From AP-15 sp963702685 (lineage in GTDB: Bacteria > Pseudomonadota > Alphaproteobacteria > ATCC43930 > CGMCC-115725): 64,000 nt of DNA. The notes beneath the pieces are model-generated. The model worked only from the letters and a program-made list of their open reading frames with translations, did not search any database and was not told the origin of the DNA. Every line of letters starts with the position of its first letter. Position 1 is the stretch's first letter. The stretch is from assembly GCA_963702685.1 (NCBI GenBank), contig CAVPDQ010000015.1:1-64000 (forward strand), in the 5' to 3' direction. Shown here one piece after another: positions 8,504 to 19,241 of the stretch. The position numbers and the translations under genes are program-made.

Positions 8504-9781
8504 ATGCCGGGGCTCGAGGTCAAATCGGTAGACAAGCTGCTGGGCACGCCGGTCGCCTATGCCTATGCGGTCAAGGCGGGGCCATGGATTTTCTTGACCG
8601 GGCACGAGGCCTTCGAGCTCGACAGCGGTGTGCCGGCGGAGGTGGCGGGCCCCGCGGGCTTCCCGCTTTACGGCCGGTCGCGCAGCCGGCGCGAGGCCGA
8701 TTTTATCCTGCGGCGGATGCGAGGCATCCTGCGGGAAATGGGGGCCGACCTCACGAACGCGGTGCGCCTCGACCAGTACTACCCGACCCCAAAGGCGGTC
8801 CATCCCTATCATCTGGCGCGGCACGCCGAATTCGGCGACTACATCCCGCCGAGCACCTCGGTGGTCATGGAGCGCTGCTTTGGCGCCGACACGACAATAT
8901 CGGCGTCGTTGATCGCCGCGGCACCGGGGCCGGGATACGAGATCCGCAAGATTTATCCGCCGGGGGTTGCTTCGTCGCCGAGCTCGGGCTTTGTCCCTGC
9001 CGTCGTGTGCAACGAGTTTGTCTTTGTCGCGGGGCAGATGGCCCACAACAGCGGGCATGGGCTCGACCCGCGGGCGCAAATTCTCGAGCACTCGGCCTGG
9101 GCCGAAAGCGCGATCCGCAAGCAGACCGAATTTCTGATCACGCACAAGCTCGAACCGGCGCTCGCGGCCGCGGGCTCGTCGCTCGCACAATCGCTCAAGG
9201 CGCAAATTTACCTGGCCAATCTCGAAGACTTTCCCGATTGCCTCGATGTCTGGACCCGGCACTTTGCCGGCATTCCCTGCGCCGTGACCGTGGTGCCGAC
9301 CAAATCTTTTGCCACTGCCGGCGGGATTATCGAAATCAATCTGCTGGCGTTGACCAATACCGCGGCGCGCAAAAAGGAAGTGATCGAGACCGACATTCCC
9401 GGCATGGCCAGCTATGGGCCGGCGATCAAGGCCGGTGAATTTTTGCTGCCATCGGGGCTGATGGCGATCGACGGCAACGGGGAGGTGGCCGGCAGTGCCT
9501 TGTCGGCGGGGTTTGCCGGATTGTCGCATGCCGGCTGCACCCAAGCCGCTGTGGTCTACGACTATGCCGAAGCGTTGTGCCGGGCGGCCGGCGCGTCGAT
9601 GGCGAACCTGCTGCGCGCCCAATATTTCGTCTCCGACGTGACGGCGTTCGCCGGCGTTGCCATGGAGTGGGCGGCGCGGTTTGGCGCACGGCCGCATCCG
9701 TTCCTATGTGTCGAGACGCCGGCGATGCCGGCGGCGGGCATGGCGCTGATCGCCGATTTCTGGATTTCCACATCGGCGTAG
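8504..9781 (+). CDS. RidA/YjgF-family protein with tandem domains
   Basis: The 425-residue protein carries repeated RidA-like folds. Residues 5-135 include GPWIFLTGHEAF and ILREMGADLTNAVRLDQYY. Residues 145-290 include NEFVFVAGQMAH and LAQSLKAQIYLANLEDF. Residues 300-425 include GEFLLPSGLMAI and LLRAQYFVSDV. Each repeat shows the pattern of beta-strand, glycine turn and a long helix. RidA proteins hydrolyse reactive enamine/imine intermediates, and single-domain members are about 130 residues as trimers; a chain with three domains could form the trimer by itself. The conserved catalytic Arg of archetypal RidA is not obvious, so enamine deaminase activity is uncertain. The ATG at 8504 follows GGAG. 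Confidence 0.75.
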   Translation: MPGLEVKSVDKLLGTPVAYAYAVKAGPWIFLTGHEAFELDSGVPAEVAGPAGFPLYGRSRSRREADFILRRMRGILREMGADLTNAVRLDQYYPTPKAVHPYHLARHAEFGDYIPPSTSVVMERCFGADTTISASLIAAAPGPGYEIRKIYPPGVASSPSSGFVPAVVCNEFVFVAGQMAHNSGHGLDPRAQILEHSAWAESAIRKQTEFLITHKLEPALAAAGSSLAQSLKAQIYLANLEDFPDCLDVWTRHFAGIPCAVTVVPTKSFATAGGIIEINLLALTNTAARKKEVIETDIPGMASYGPAIKAGEFLLPSGLMAIDGNGEVAGSALSAGFAGLSHAGCTQAAVVYDYAEALCRAAGASMANLLRAQYFVSDVTAFAGVAMEWAARFGARPHPFLCVETPAMPAAGMALIADFWISTSA

Positions 9782-10029
9782 CAGATTATCCGGGGCCGAG
9801 CTCGATCCATCACTCGCCCCAGCGGCGGCCCGCTCTTTATGCGGACCCCAGGGATTTCGCTGACGCACAGGAAATTTGGCTGCGGGGGCCGCATTGGCCG
9901 AGACCGACATTCGATCAAGGCGGCAATCTAAGGGTCTACAATGAACAGGAAAACGAGCCTGCGGACCATCCCCCTTCGCTCATACTAAAAATATCGACGT
10001 TGGAGCGCGGTTCATCCCTCAGTTATCAA

Positions 10030-13000
10030 TTATTTACCGTAGCGTTCTCCCGCGTCCAAAATCGTACGAAGCCGATCGCAATGCCTGCCTACAAAACGTA
10101 GAATCATCTTCTGATCACCTAACATAATCGGAATTTCTGGCCTATCTGCGTCTAGAAACGCATGCTTGACGGCCGCAAGCGCGACCGCCTCGCTCTTTAC
10201 GAATTCCTTGTACTTGGCGGAGCAGACCGGGCATAGAGCCAGGAATTGCGCCTCATGTTCGATCGGAATGCTCTCCCTGTCCAACACTTCCACGGTTTCA
10301 AAATAGTATTCTCCGTCGCGCTTCTTGAATGGCATTTCGTCATGACAAAGCTGGCAGACCATCTGGCGGTCATCGTTCGTATAGCAGCTGATCAGCCAAG
10401 GACGTGGCTCCACCATCCCGCGAGTCGTCCGCAGCGACCTCTCGCGCTGTTCGTATTCCTTTTTCGGAGCGCGACTCAACTCTTCTATAAGCCGCTTCTG
10501 GCTCCCCTCGGGATCGGCCGATGTTCTGACTGGGAAGGTCGGTTTCTTGGAATTGTCAGAAAAATACTTACGACACTCTTGAAAATACTCAAGATGCGAC
10601 TTGAGAAACTCAATGTCGTCCAACGATACGCCTAGCTCGCTGGCGTGCTGAAGCCTCTTGACTGCCTCCGTCTGGTCTTCGACCTTTATGCAGAGAAGTT
10701 TCATCAGATCGTCCGCTTCGCGGAACTCGATGCACAATTCCTCTATCGGCAAGCCGGAAGGCTTTTCCAGTCCTTGATCTTCGGTTGGAATCCACTCTGT
10801 CTGGCGTAGACGTGTCAGCATGAAGGAATTGAAGCGAAGGCTATGATCTCTATAGTAAAACCATTCATATTGGCCCAAAAAGAAACTTCGATCACGGTGA
10901 AGGTAGTCCGCCAGACACCTCCAAAGCACTAGGGCCCGCGCTTTCCTGTCCCCGAAACTATTAGATGCCTTCAGCGTCTCTACGAAGTTGTCAAACCCGT
11001 CGAGCCCGTAATTCCGTATGGTCTCGGCGCGCGTCGAGTATTTTTTGATCTCCATCGGCAATTCGCCATCGAACGCGATACGCCGGGGACAATGCAAGAC
11101 GCCAAGACCATTCCATAGAACATCGCCTGCGACTCCATCGGGCAAGGGTTCATCAACAAACCACGCACCCGGAAAGTTCTCAAAATAGAGGCGCAACTCT
11201 TCATCGTCGCGGTAAATGTCACCGGGGCGTTTATACGCGGCTTGCCCGGCGCAGTTGGTCGCCCTCAGGAAAGAAGTTTTTCTCGCCTCTTCAACGACCT
11301 TCTTCTTTCCGGCCTCGGAATCTGAGGCCACAGCCCGGAAAATCCTTTGAATATCGGCGGCGTGCTGATCGGGAGAAATCGATACGGTTTGTCCCGCGTA
11401 TTTCGGTAAGACGCGATGAACGATATCGTCGAAGATGTCGGGCTCCGCCAAGCCCAAACGTTTCAGGAAGGCAGAAGCGTGCTCGTCCGCAGCGATCTCC
11501 CTCTTCACGCAGGGAAGATCAGAGCCCTCGGGCGGCGGCAGATAGGCGTTGGCCTTGCCGTCGGCTCGGAATGGCGCTTCAAGCGTGTCGTCCTGGAGCC
11601 GCAGGATTGGCTTGAGCCTCAGGATGCCGACATCCGCATCTCCACGCCAGCGCGGCGCGCGCCACAGAGCCTCCTGGCCGGACAGATAGCGAAAGAACGA
11701 GACGAACCACGGGCCAGACTGGGCTGACAGGAAGGCGCGCGAGATTTTCCGGGCGAATCCGTCGGGGTCCACCTCCTCGACCTGAAGTTCGTTCATCAGG
11801 TAGGTCCGGAGGTCGGCCGCGCGATCCGCCGTGATCTCGCCGGACAGCCATTTCGTCTCGCAGCCAGTCGGGAAGAGGGCGGACAGTTGATCCTGCCCCA
11901 ACAGCTTTCGCAGTTCCGCGCCACGCCCGAGCTTCGCGTTGGACGCGGCAACATAGGTCCCGTCCTCGGCAGGTAGGAGGTTGTCGATCCTGAGTGCGTC
12001 GCGGACTGCCGTGACGATGGGATAGAACATGCCGTCACCCGAGAAGGCATCCAGTCGGATCGGCAGCGCATTGAGGGCCGCGACCGTCAGAAGTCCACGT
12101 TCCTTGATGGCATGTAGCGCCTCGACGATCAGGGCGGCGGTTGCTTCGACCAGCGTCGAGTTCCATTCGTCGTCTTTCGGAACGTTGTCGCGAGCCGGCG
12201 TCGTCCTGTAAGGACCCTGGACGAGGAAGCCGAACTGGGTCTGCTTTTCGGTCGGGAAGAAGACGTAGAGGGGCGCTTCCCTGACGCGGGCAATGCCTTC
12301 TGTCTTGTCCCTCGGACCAGCCTCCAGCCTGAAGCCGATCTCAACCGCTACCGACCCGGTATCCCCCGGTATCGGAACCGGCCTTTCAAATAGCAACCAT
12401 CTTTCGGCTTCTTCCTTGCCGCCGCTCTCGCCGATGACCGTGACGAGCCGCCCATGCGCGCCGACGATCTCCTCCTCCCGGAGATAGATGCCCTGAGCCC
12501 CATTGGGGAGGACATACTCGATTTCCTTGATCTTTCGCAGAAACAACAGCGTCCTCGCCGCCAGACCGCGAAGCCTTGCGGCGATTTCGCGGCTTGCGGT
12601 TTCGGCCGGCACTTTCGCCGAATCGAAGTCGAACACAAACAGGGTCGTCCATCCCGCGCCGCTGGACCTGGCAGGCGTTGCGCTTGGGCGAACGTAATGC
12701 TCGATGCAAAAATGCTCATCTCCCGAATGCACCTCGGGCACGGAGGTATAGGCATAGACCGCCTTGAACCCGATACCAAACTTGCCGATCTTTGTCAGGT
12801 CATCGGCTTTCGTGCCTTCGCCGACGCCGCAGATTCCCCGGACATCGCGGTCGTCGAAAATCTCGCCGTTGTGCTGGACTTCGAGCCTGTCGTCGTAGAG
12901 ACGGAAAAGAACCCGTGATGCGTTCTTGTCCTCGGCGTTTTGAAGCAGCTCGAAGACGAAATGCGTCCGGTCCGTGTAGAGCCGCCCCAGGAAGGCGAGA

Positions 13001-13065
13001 TGGTGGGTCTTCTCCCCGTAGTCCCGGATATTGTCGACCTTGATCTTTTCGTAGTCACTCGTCAT
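10030..13065 (-). CDS. Large GHKL (Hsp90/sacsin-like) ATPase with C-terminal zinc-ribbon/HNH-like module
   Basis: The 1011-residue protein begins with a GHKL nucleotide-binding domain: N-box FELLQNAED at residues 38-46, G1-like LEVQHNGEIF at 61-70 and G2 GKFGIGFKAVY at 94-104. This is the layout of Hsp90, MutL and sacsin-type ATPases. The middle 700 residues are not recognised. Near the end lie CQLC (904-907) and CPVC (945-948), 41 residues apart, a treble-clef spacing like HNH nucleases; the segment between them reads FETVEVL where active HNH enzymes have a His pair. The gene overlaps the upstream SNF2 helicase by 11 bases, so they are translationally coupled. Base composition is visibly lower in GC than the neighbours. 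Large GHKL proteins beside SNF2 helicases are typical of defence islands; a role in anti-phage defence is inferred. Confidence 0.75.
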   Translation of the reverse strand: MTSDYEKIKVDNIRDYGEKTHHLAFLGRLYTDRTHFVFELLQNAEDKNASRVLFRLYDDRLEVQHNGEIFDDRDVRGICGVGEGTKADDLTKIGKFGIGFKAVYAYTSVPEVHSGDEHFCIEHYVRPSATPARSSGAGWTTLFVFDFDSAKVPAETASREIAARLRGLAARTLLFLRKIKEIEYVLPNGAQGIYLREEEIVGAHGRLVTVIGESGGKEEAERWLLFERPVPIPGDTGSVAVEIGFRLEAGPRDKTEGIARVREAPLYVFFPTEKQTQFGFLVQGPYRTTPARDNVPKDDEWNSTLVEATAALIVEALHAIKERGLLTVAALNALPIRLDAFSGDGMFYPIVTAVRDALRIDNLLPAEDGTYVAASNAKLGRGAELRKLLGQDQLSALFPTGCETKWLSGEITADRAADLRTYLMNELQVEEVDPDGFARKISRAFLSAQSGPWFVSFFRYLSGQEALWRAPRWRGDADVGILRLKPILRLQDDTLEAPFRADGKANAYLPPPEGSDLPCVKREIAADEHASAFLKRLGLAEPDIFDDIVHRVLPKYAGQTVSISPDQHAADIQRIFRAVASDSEAGKKKVVEEARKTSFLRATNCAGQAAYKRPGDIYRDDEELRLYFENFPGAWFVDEPLPDGVAGDVLWNGLGVLHCPRRIAFDGELPMEIKKYSTRAETIRNYGLDGFDNFVETLKASNSFGDRKARALVLWRCLADYLHRDRSFFLGQYEWFYYRDHSLRFNSFMLTRLRQTEWIPTEDQGLEKPSGLPIEELCIEFREADDLMKLLCIKVEDQTEAVKRLQHASELGVSLDDIEFLKSHLEYFQECRKYFSDNSKKPTFPVRTSADPEGSQKRLIEELSRAPKKEYEQRERSLRTTRGMVEPRPWLISCYTNDDRQMVCQLCHDEMPFKKRDGEYYFETVEVLDRESIPIEHEAQFLALCPVCSAKYKEFVKSEAVALAAVKHAFLDADRPEIPIMLGDQKMILRFVGRHCDRLRTILDAGERYGK

Positions 13066-16000
13066 GTCGCGCCGGCTCCCGCAAGGTCATTGTCCCGAAT
13101 AGAACAGGGGTTGCGAGGATGTCGCCGCTTCGGGTCGCCTGCTCCAGTTCCTCTTTATGCCGGTTGAAGTCGGCGTTCGCGCGCGCCAATTCGCTTTCCT
13201 TCATGAGGCGGATTTTGTCGTTCGTCGCGCGGGCAATCTGGTCTTCGATCGCCTTGCAGCGAGCGCGGTGGCTCACCGTGAGGCTCTGCACGCGATGCGC
13301 CACAAGCTGTTCGTTCTCGGCGATATGGTTGGCCTGCGCCTCGCGCCATTTTTCATGGTGCCGCACGTCAAGGGCGTTGCAGGCGGCTGCGTCGGGCAGC
13401 GGATCAGGGCTCGGCGTGGCGGCCGCGCGCAAAAGGGGCAAGAGCGCCTCTTCGAGCTTGGGGTCGTTCGCGACCGTGACGAGCATTTCATCCGGCCGGA
13501 CGCCATGCTTGGCCCAGCGATAGAGCGCGAAAGGACGCGTGCCGGGCGTCAGCTCCGTGCTCTCGGCCGCAAAGGAGAAGAAGTTCGGATCTCTGATTTC
13601 TAGGAAGCGCGCCGCTTGCCGCACGAGCGGATGCACGACGGAGAGGTGGACGGCTTTCGGATTCTCGGCTGCGGCTTCCTGGTCGAAGGTGACGGACAGG
13701 CTCGGGGTCGAGCCCTTGAGCCATTTTTCCCATTCGCGCGCAATGGGCTCAATCGGAGCGCGGCAGGCGTTTGTAGTCGTCGAGCAGCTTGCTCCGGGCC
13801 TCTTGGCTGAGCCGCAGGGTCTTGAGCGGCTTGTCGCCGAGAATATGCTCGATGTCGTGCCCAATCCGCGCCGCGAGGTAGGTGGCGGCGCAGCCCTGAA
13901 TGGCAGTCGGCGACAGCCAGAAGGTCTCGGCCGCCTCGATATCTCGCGCGCCATGACTGGTTAGGAACGTTGAGCCCGAACAGGTCCGCTTGCTTCGATT
14001 CCAGTTCCTGTTCCTCGCGGACCTGCCGGATGCCGTTGTCCGCGAGCTGCTGAAGCCGCTGGGCGCGCTCTTCGGGGGTCAGGGTGAAGCTTTCGGCGAT
14101 GTCGTGGATTTCGCGTGTGATGGTCCCGAGGATTTCCTCGTTGCCGCCCACGGCGTGCTGGAACACGCCGATGCGCAACAGGCATCGTTCGTAGATGTCG
14201 GCATCGACGGTCCCCGGTGTAACGAGGTTCACGATGGCGACGGTTTCGCTCTTCTGGCCGTAGCGGTCGATGCGCCCGATCCGCTGCTCGATCCGCATGG
14301 GATTCCATGGCAGATCGTAGTTGACGAGAAGGTCGCAGAACTGGAAATCCAGTCCTTCGCAACCAACTTCCGACGACAGCAGCACGTCGATGGCCTCGGG
14401 ATCTTCCTTCGGCAGCGCGAAGCGGCGCCGGAGGTCCGCTCGGTCGTCGTCGGCTACGTCGCCATGGATGAGGCCGACGCGCACGCCAGCCGCAGAGGCG
14501 TGGCGGTCGAGGTACGCCAGTGTATGGCGGAAGGTGCTGAAAACAAGTGCCTTATTGTTCGACCAGCTTGCTCTTGTCGGACAGGACTTTGAGGAAGGCT
14601 TCCACCTTCGGATCGTGGGGATCGAGATTGCGCGCCTGGTTGAGAAGGCCCTCGATGTCCGGCCTCACCTGGGTTCAGGAAGCTGAAGTCCGCGTCCTCG
14701 TCGTTATCGCTCGCTTCGAGCAATTCGAGCCGGTCGAGCTTGGAATTGAGGATGTCGGACAGAAACGGGGCGAGCCCGTAGAGGCAGCTGGCCGCCTGAC
14801 GGCGGATTGTTGTCATCATGAACTTCACGTTTTGCTGTCCGTGACAACGCGCCAATATGGCGGCGACGACCTCAAGGACCCCGTCGTGCAGACGTGCCTG
14901 CACGGCCGTGAACTGGACGGTGACCGTCTCGGGCTTGCGGGTGGTAAACTCGCCGATATCGCGGCGCCGCGTCCGATTGATGAGCGGGCTAAAGGTGTAA
15001 AGCTCTTCGAGGGCATGAGTGAGACCAACACGCTCCGCGTCTCCCAGCACGTCACCTCGGAGCCGGTCGTAGATGCTCTTAAAGGCCGGAGATTCCCGCA
15101 GGAACAGCCGGCCCCATTCGGTACGGGCGACCGCGTCCAAGGCGCCCTGCGCCTGGACTTGCCAGTCCGCTGCTGCCGCCCGGCAATGCCGGACGGCCTC
15201 GTTGATATGCCGATTCGGCTCAGCCATCTGCTCGAAGCTGGCATGGTCGATGACGAGATCAGGACGAAGCACATTGAGGAGGGTGTAAAGGTCGTCGCTG
15301 CCCAACTGAACTGGCGTGGCCGTGAGCAATAGAACGGCCTGGGCGTTGTCGCAAAGAAACCGGACACCTTGATGTAGGAAGGTGTCGCTGTTGCGGATGT
15401 GATGGGCCTCGTCGACAATGATCAGGTCGAATTTTGGCGGCGGATCGAGGCCAAGAAGACCCCGATTCTTTTTCCTCCCTTGGCCGCCGTTTCCAAGGAT
15501 AAGATCGGAATCAAACAACGAGAAGGGCAGAATGGCTTTCGCGTACTGTTCGGGCCATTCCCCCTCTAGATGCGTTTCCTGCAGGCAATGGCGAAGAAGC
15601 GGCCCATCCAGTGCCGTGAAGTGCTCATCGAAACGCTTCAGTTCGCGGAACCATTTCCGCTCCGCGACCAGTGCCTTCGGGCAGATAACGAGCACCGAGG
15701 AAATGTCCATGCGTGCTCGAAGTTCTTTGATGATGAGGCCAGCCTCGATGGTCTTCCCGACGCCGACTTCGTCAGCAATCAACAGCCGGGGGCGATCCGC
15801 GCGGATGAGTTTCAGCACGGGCCGGTACTGATAAGGGACGAACTCGACGCGGCCGGAGCGAAGAGAGAACAGGTTTCCCGTCGAAGGAGACAGGATCTGT
15901 AGTGCAGTCAGGCGCGCATGAAGTTCGGGCACGGTGAGGGCTGTCGGTACCTCATCCGAAGCCGGGACGGCCTGCAATTGGCTTTCGTAGTAGGTCGCTC

Positions 16001-16130
16001 TCGTGTTGTTCTGGAACACACGATAGCGGCGTTCCGCCCCGCCCGGGATGACCTCGATCACCGGCAGAACGGTATTTGGAGAGGAGCGAAGGGCGACGAC
16101 ATCGCCAACCTTGAACATCGACATTTCCAT
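13055..16130 (-). pseudogene. SNF2/RapA-like DNA helicase, frame broken
   Basis: Successive minus-strand frames make one SNF2-family helicase of about 1020 residues. The N-terminal small beta domain starts MSMFKVGDVVALRSSPNTV. Helicase motifs follow in order: I (ADEVGVGKTIEAGL), II (VDEAHHIRN), III (LLLTATPVQL), then in another frame V (SSEVGCEGLDF) and VI (QRIGRIDRYGQ). The C-terminal coiled coil is rich in Lys, Glu and Arg. Frames change near 14670, 14560, 13970 and 13770. Between the first two, the sequence still reads GLLNQARNLDPHDPKVEAF and then NKALVFSTFRHTLAYLD, so no large piece is lost. The frame is open to 16304, but the ATG at 16130 matches the family start. It resembles the SNF2 helicases of defence loci such as DISARM's DrmD, but no other DISARM gene is present. 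Confidence 0.75.
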
Positions 16131-16348
16131 CGCTACGACGGTAACGGAAGAATCTGGTTCGGCATCTATTCGCTGTTCCGGAGCCAACTCCCGCTGTCCA
16201 GTTCCTGCGCTCGATTGCCGCGTCCCGATCATTGTCGCAGGCGCGGCGGCCTTGACGGAAGCGACTTCGTTCAAGCGAGCCGGTGCGGCGCCGATCGCCC
16301 TCATTAGCCGGCCAAGAATGTCAGCGTCGCGGGAGCGCGACGAAGTGG

Positions 16349-16463
16349 CCGAGGCTATCCGGCGCCCTGATCGACCACATCACGCTCACGCCCGGCCCCA
16401 AGCGCGGCGAGATCGCCGCTACCCTCCACGGCGACCTCGGCACGACCCTCGAATGGATGGCTC
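16349..16463 (+). pseudogene. Remnant of a large serine recombinase, C-terminal piece
   Basis: A plus-strand frame reads ALIDHITLTPGPKRGEI followed by ATLHGDLGTTLEWM. This matches the C-terminal block of large serine recombinases (LI-RI-LTP-RGEI-LHG-LG-IL). The N-terminal resolvase domain is absent. The frame then stays open through the terminator and into the antisense of the tRNA-fMet gene, reading GVGFEPTTFRL there. That is a familiar sign of an element joined to a tRNA 3' end. It sits between the start of the SNF2 helicase and tRNA-fMet, so it probably marks the edge of the 10-16.4 kb island. Confidence 0.6.
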
Positions 16464-16508
16464 AAAAAACGAACACTCCCGGCCGGGAGGGCGCGGGAGT
16501 GTCGGTTT
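16464..16508 (-). terminator. Rho-independent terminator of the rRNA operon
   Basis: Read on the minus strand, an ACACTCCCG arm pairs with CGGGAGTGT across an 11-13 base GC-rich loop and is followed by TTTTTT. It lies directly after the tRNA-fMet gene, the last gene of the rRNA operon, and is placed to end that transcript. The T run (plus-strand A run at 16464-16469) overlaps the end of the recombinase remnant. Confidence 0.7.
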
Positions 16509-16511
16509 TGG

Positions 16512-16588
<77 letters not shown>

Positions 16589-16629
16589 GGGGGTGGTGGG
16601 TGGGTGAGGGGGGGTTGCGGAGGTTGGCG

Positions 16630-16748
16630 GGCCTGGCGGCGACCTGCTCTTCCGCCGCTTGAGCGGCAGTACCATCGGCGCAGAGGGTTTTCACGGCCGA
16701 GTTCGGGATGGGATCGGGTGCTGGGCCCCTCGCTGTGGCCACCAGGCC
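16630..16748 (-). rRNA. rrf: 5S ribosomal RNA
   Basis: The minus strand starts GGCCTGGTGGCCACAGCGAG and ends CGCCGCCAGGCC, so the 5' and 3' ends pair as helix I. It contains the conserved CCCGATCCCATCCCGAACTC and GGTACTGC segments. The length of 119 bases is normal. It lies 136 bases after 23S and 41 bases before tRNA-fMet. Confidence 0.93.
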
Positions 16749-17205
16749 GGCATCACCCCCCGGATCGACGCGCTTGGGTTGCGGGCTTGTGCCGGGGTTG
16801 GGGGGGTGATGGGAGGTTGTGATGTGGGGCAAAGGCGGGGAGGGGAAGTGTCTTGTGGCGCTGGCCGCTGCACGCGGCGCGGGATGGTTTTGGGATCGGG
16901 CGCATTCGAGCGATTAGTACCGGTCGGCTCGAACGGATTGCTCCGCTTCCACTTCCGGCCTATCGACGTGGTGGTCTTCCACGGCTCTCGACGAGACCTG
17001 GTTTTGAGGGGGGCTTCCCGCTTAGATGCGTTCAGCGGTTATCCCGTCCGCACTTAGCTACCCGGCGTTGCGGCTGGCGCCACAACCGGTCCACCAGAGG
17101 TGCGTCCCTCCCGGTCCTCTCGTACTGGGGAGAGCGCCTCGCAAGTCTCGAACACCCACGGCAGATAGGGACCGAACTGTCTCACGACGTTCTAAACCCA
17201 GCTCA

Positions 17206-17249
<44 letters not shown>

Positions 17250-17250
17250 C

Positions 17251-17290
<40 letters not shown>

Positions 17291-17319
17291 GACGCCGTCG
17301 ATATGGACTCTTGGGCGTC

Positions 17320-17374
<55 letters not shown>

Positions 17375-17516
17375 TGGGACCACCGGATCACTATGGCCGA
17401 CTTTCGTCTCTGCTCGAGCTGTCGCTCTCGCAGTCAGGCGGGCTTGTGCCATTGCACTCGCAGGGCTGATTTCCGACCAGCCTGAGCCCACCATCGCGCG
17501 CCTCCGTTACTCTTTG

Positions 17517-17547
<31 letters not shown>

Positions 17548-17803
17548 ATGCAGGGTCCCGGACCCGGGTTCACGGGCCGCGGTTAGAGGCCAGAGATCGG
17601 AAGAGCGGTATTTCAAGGTTGCCTCCACCCCAACTGGCGCCAGGGCTTCAAAGGCTCCCGCCTATCCTACACATGCCATCCCTAACACCACTGCAAAGCT
17701 GTAGTAAAGGTGCACGGGGTCTTTCCGTCTGACCGCGGGTACTCCGCATCTTCACGGAGAATTCAATTTCGCTGAGCCGGTGTTGGAGACAGCGGGGAAG
17801 TCG

Positions 17804-17900
<97 letters not shown>

Positions 17901-18473
17901 GAGCTTGCACCCCTCCTCTTAACCTTCCGGCACCGGGCAGGCGTCAGACCCTATACGTCGTCTGGATGACTTCGCAGAGCCCTGTGTTTTTAGTAAACAG
18001 TCGCCACCCCCAACTCTGTGCCCCCCCTCCCGGGTTGCCCCGGAAGAGGGCCCCCTTCTCCCGAAGTTACGGGGGCAATTTGCCGAGTTCCTTCAACACC
18101 GTTCTCTCAAGCGCCTTGGTATGCTCTACCGGTCCACCAGTGTCGGTTTCGGGTACGGTCTATATGCCGGCGCTGTTTCCCGGACGCCTCGAGCCGCCCT
18201 GTCAATCCAATAAGACAGAACAACCTTTGAGCGTCGTCGCGCTCCGGCAGGCGGAGGAATGTTAACCCCCTTCCCATCGGCTACGGCTGTCGCCCTCGCC
18301 TTAGGGGCCCGGCTAACCCTGCGCGGATTAACCTTGCGCAGGAACCCTTGGACTTTCGGCGCGAGGGTTTCTCACCCTCGTTTACGCTACTCATGTCAGC
18401 ATTCGCACTTCCGATGCCTCCACGGCCGCTCGCGCGCGCCGCTTCACCGGCCTACGGAACGCTCCGCTACCGC

Positions 18474-18590
18474 GTTCAGAAGACAGGGATCAGGAATCAG
18501 GGATCAGAATCCAGGGATCAGGGTTCAGAAGTTCTGATAACTGATACCTGATGCCTGTCTTCCGGGATCCCTGATCCCTGTCTTCTGAAC
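18474..18590 (-). repeat. Intervening sequence in 23S helix 45 (heptad hairpin)
   Basis: A perfect 21-base inverted repeat bounds this insert (18474-18494 and 18570-18590; arm begins GTTCAGAAGACAGGGATCAG). Inside are further NNATCAG heptads and their complements, so the RNA should form one long hairpin. In the 23S gene it sits between GAAGCTGCGGGT and GCGGTAGCGGAGCG, exactly where E. coli helix 45 has its loop. Helix 45 is a known site of removable intervening sequences in other bacteria. Confidence 0.85.
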
Positions 18591-18652
18591 ACCCGCAGCT
18601 TCGGTAGGTGGCTTGAGCCCCGTTACATTTTCGGCGCCGGACAGCTTATATA

Positions 18653-18685
<33 letters not shown>

Positions 18686-19138
18686 GGCTGCTTCTGAGCC
18701 AACCTCCTGGTTGTCTTGGCCGTCCCACATCCTTTCCCACTTAGCCACCATTTGGGGACCTTAGCTGGCGGTCTGGGCTGTTCCCCTCTCGACGACGGAC
18801 CTTAGCACCCGCCGTCTGGCTGCCGCCCTCCACTCGCCGGTATTCGCAGTTTGGTTAGGTTTGGTAAGGCTCGCGCCCCCCTAGCCCATCCAGCGCTCTA
18901 CCCCCGACGGTGAGCAAGCGACGCTCTACCTCAATAGATTTCGCGGAGAACCAGCTATTTCCGGGTTTGATTGGCCTTTCACCCCTAGCCACAAGTCATC
19001 CCCGACTTTTGCAACAGTCGTGGGTTCGGTCCTCCAGAGCGTGTTACCGCACCTTCAACCTGCCCATGGCTAGATCACCCGGTTTCGGGTCTGATCCCGG
19101 CAACTCTTGTCTGCTTCCGGTTGCCCGGAAACAAAGCG

Positions 19139-19172
<34 letters not shown>

Positions 19173-19241
19173 GCCTAGCGGCTTAAGCTCGCTGCCAAGA
19201 CCAACTCGCTGACCCATTATACAAAAGGTACGCCGTCACCC

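Noticed and set aside
10030..16130. DISARM assignment
   Set aside because: Only a SNF2 helicase is comparable. DrmA, DrmB (DUF1998), DrmC and a methylase are not present beside it.
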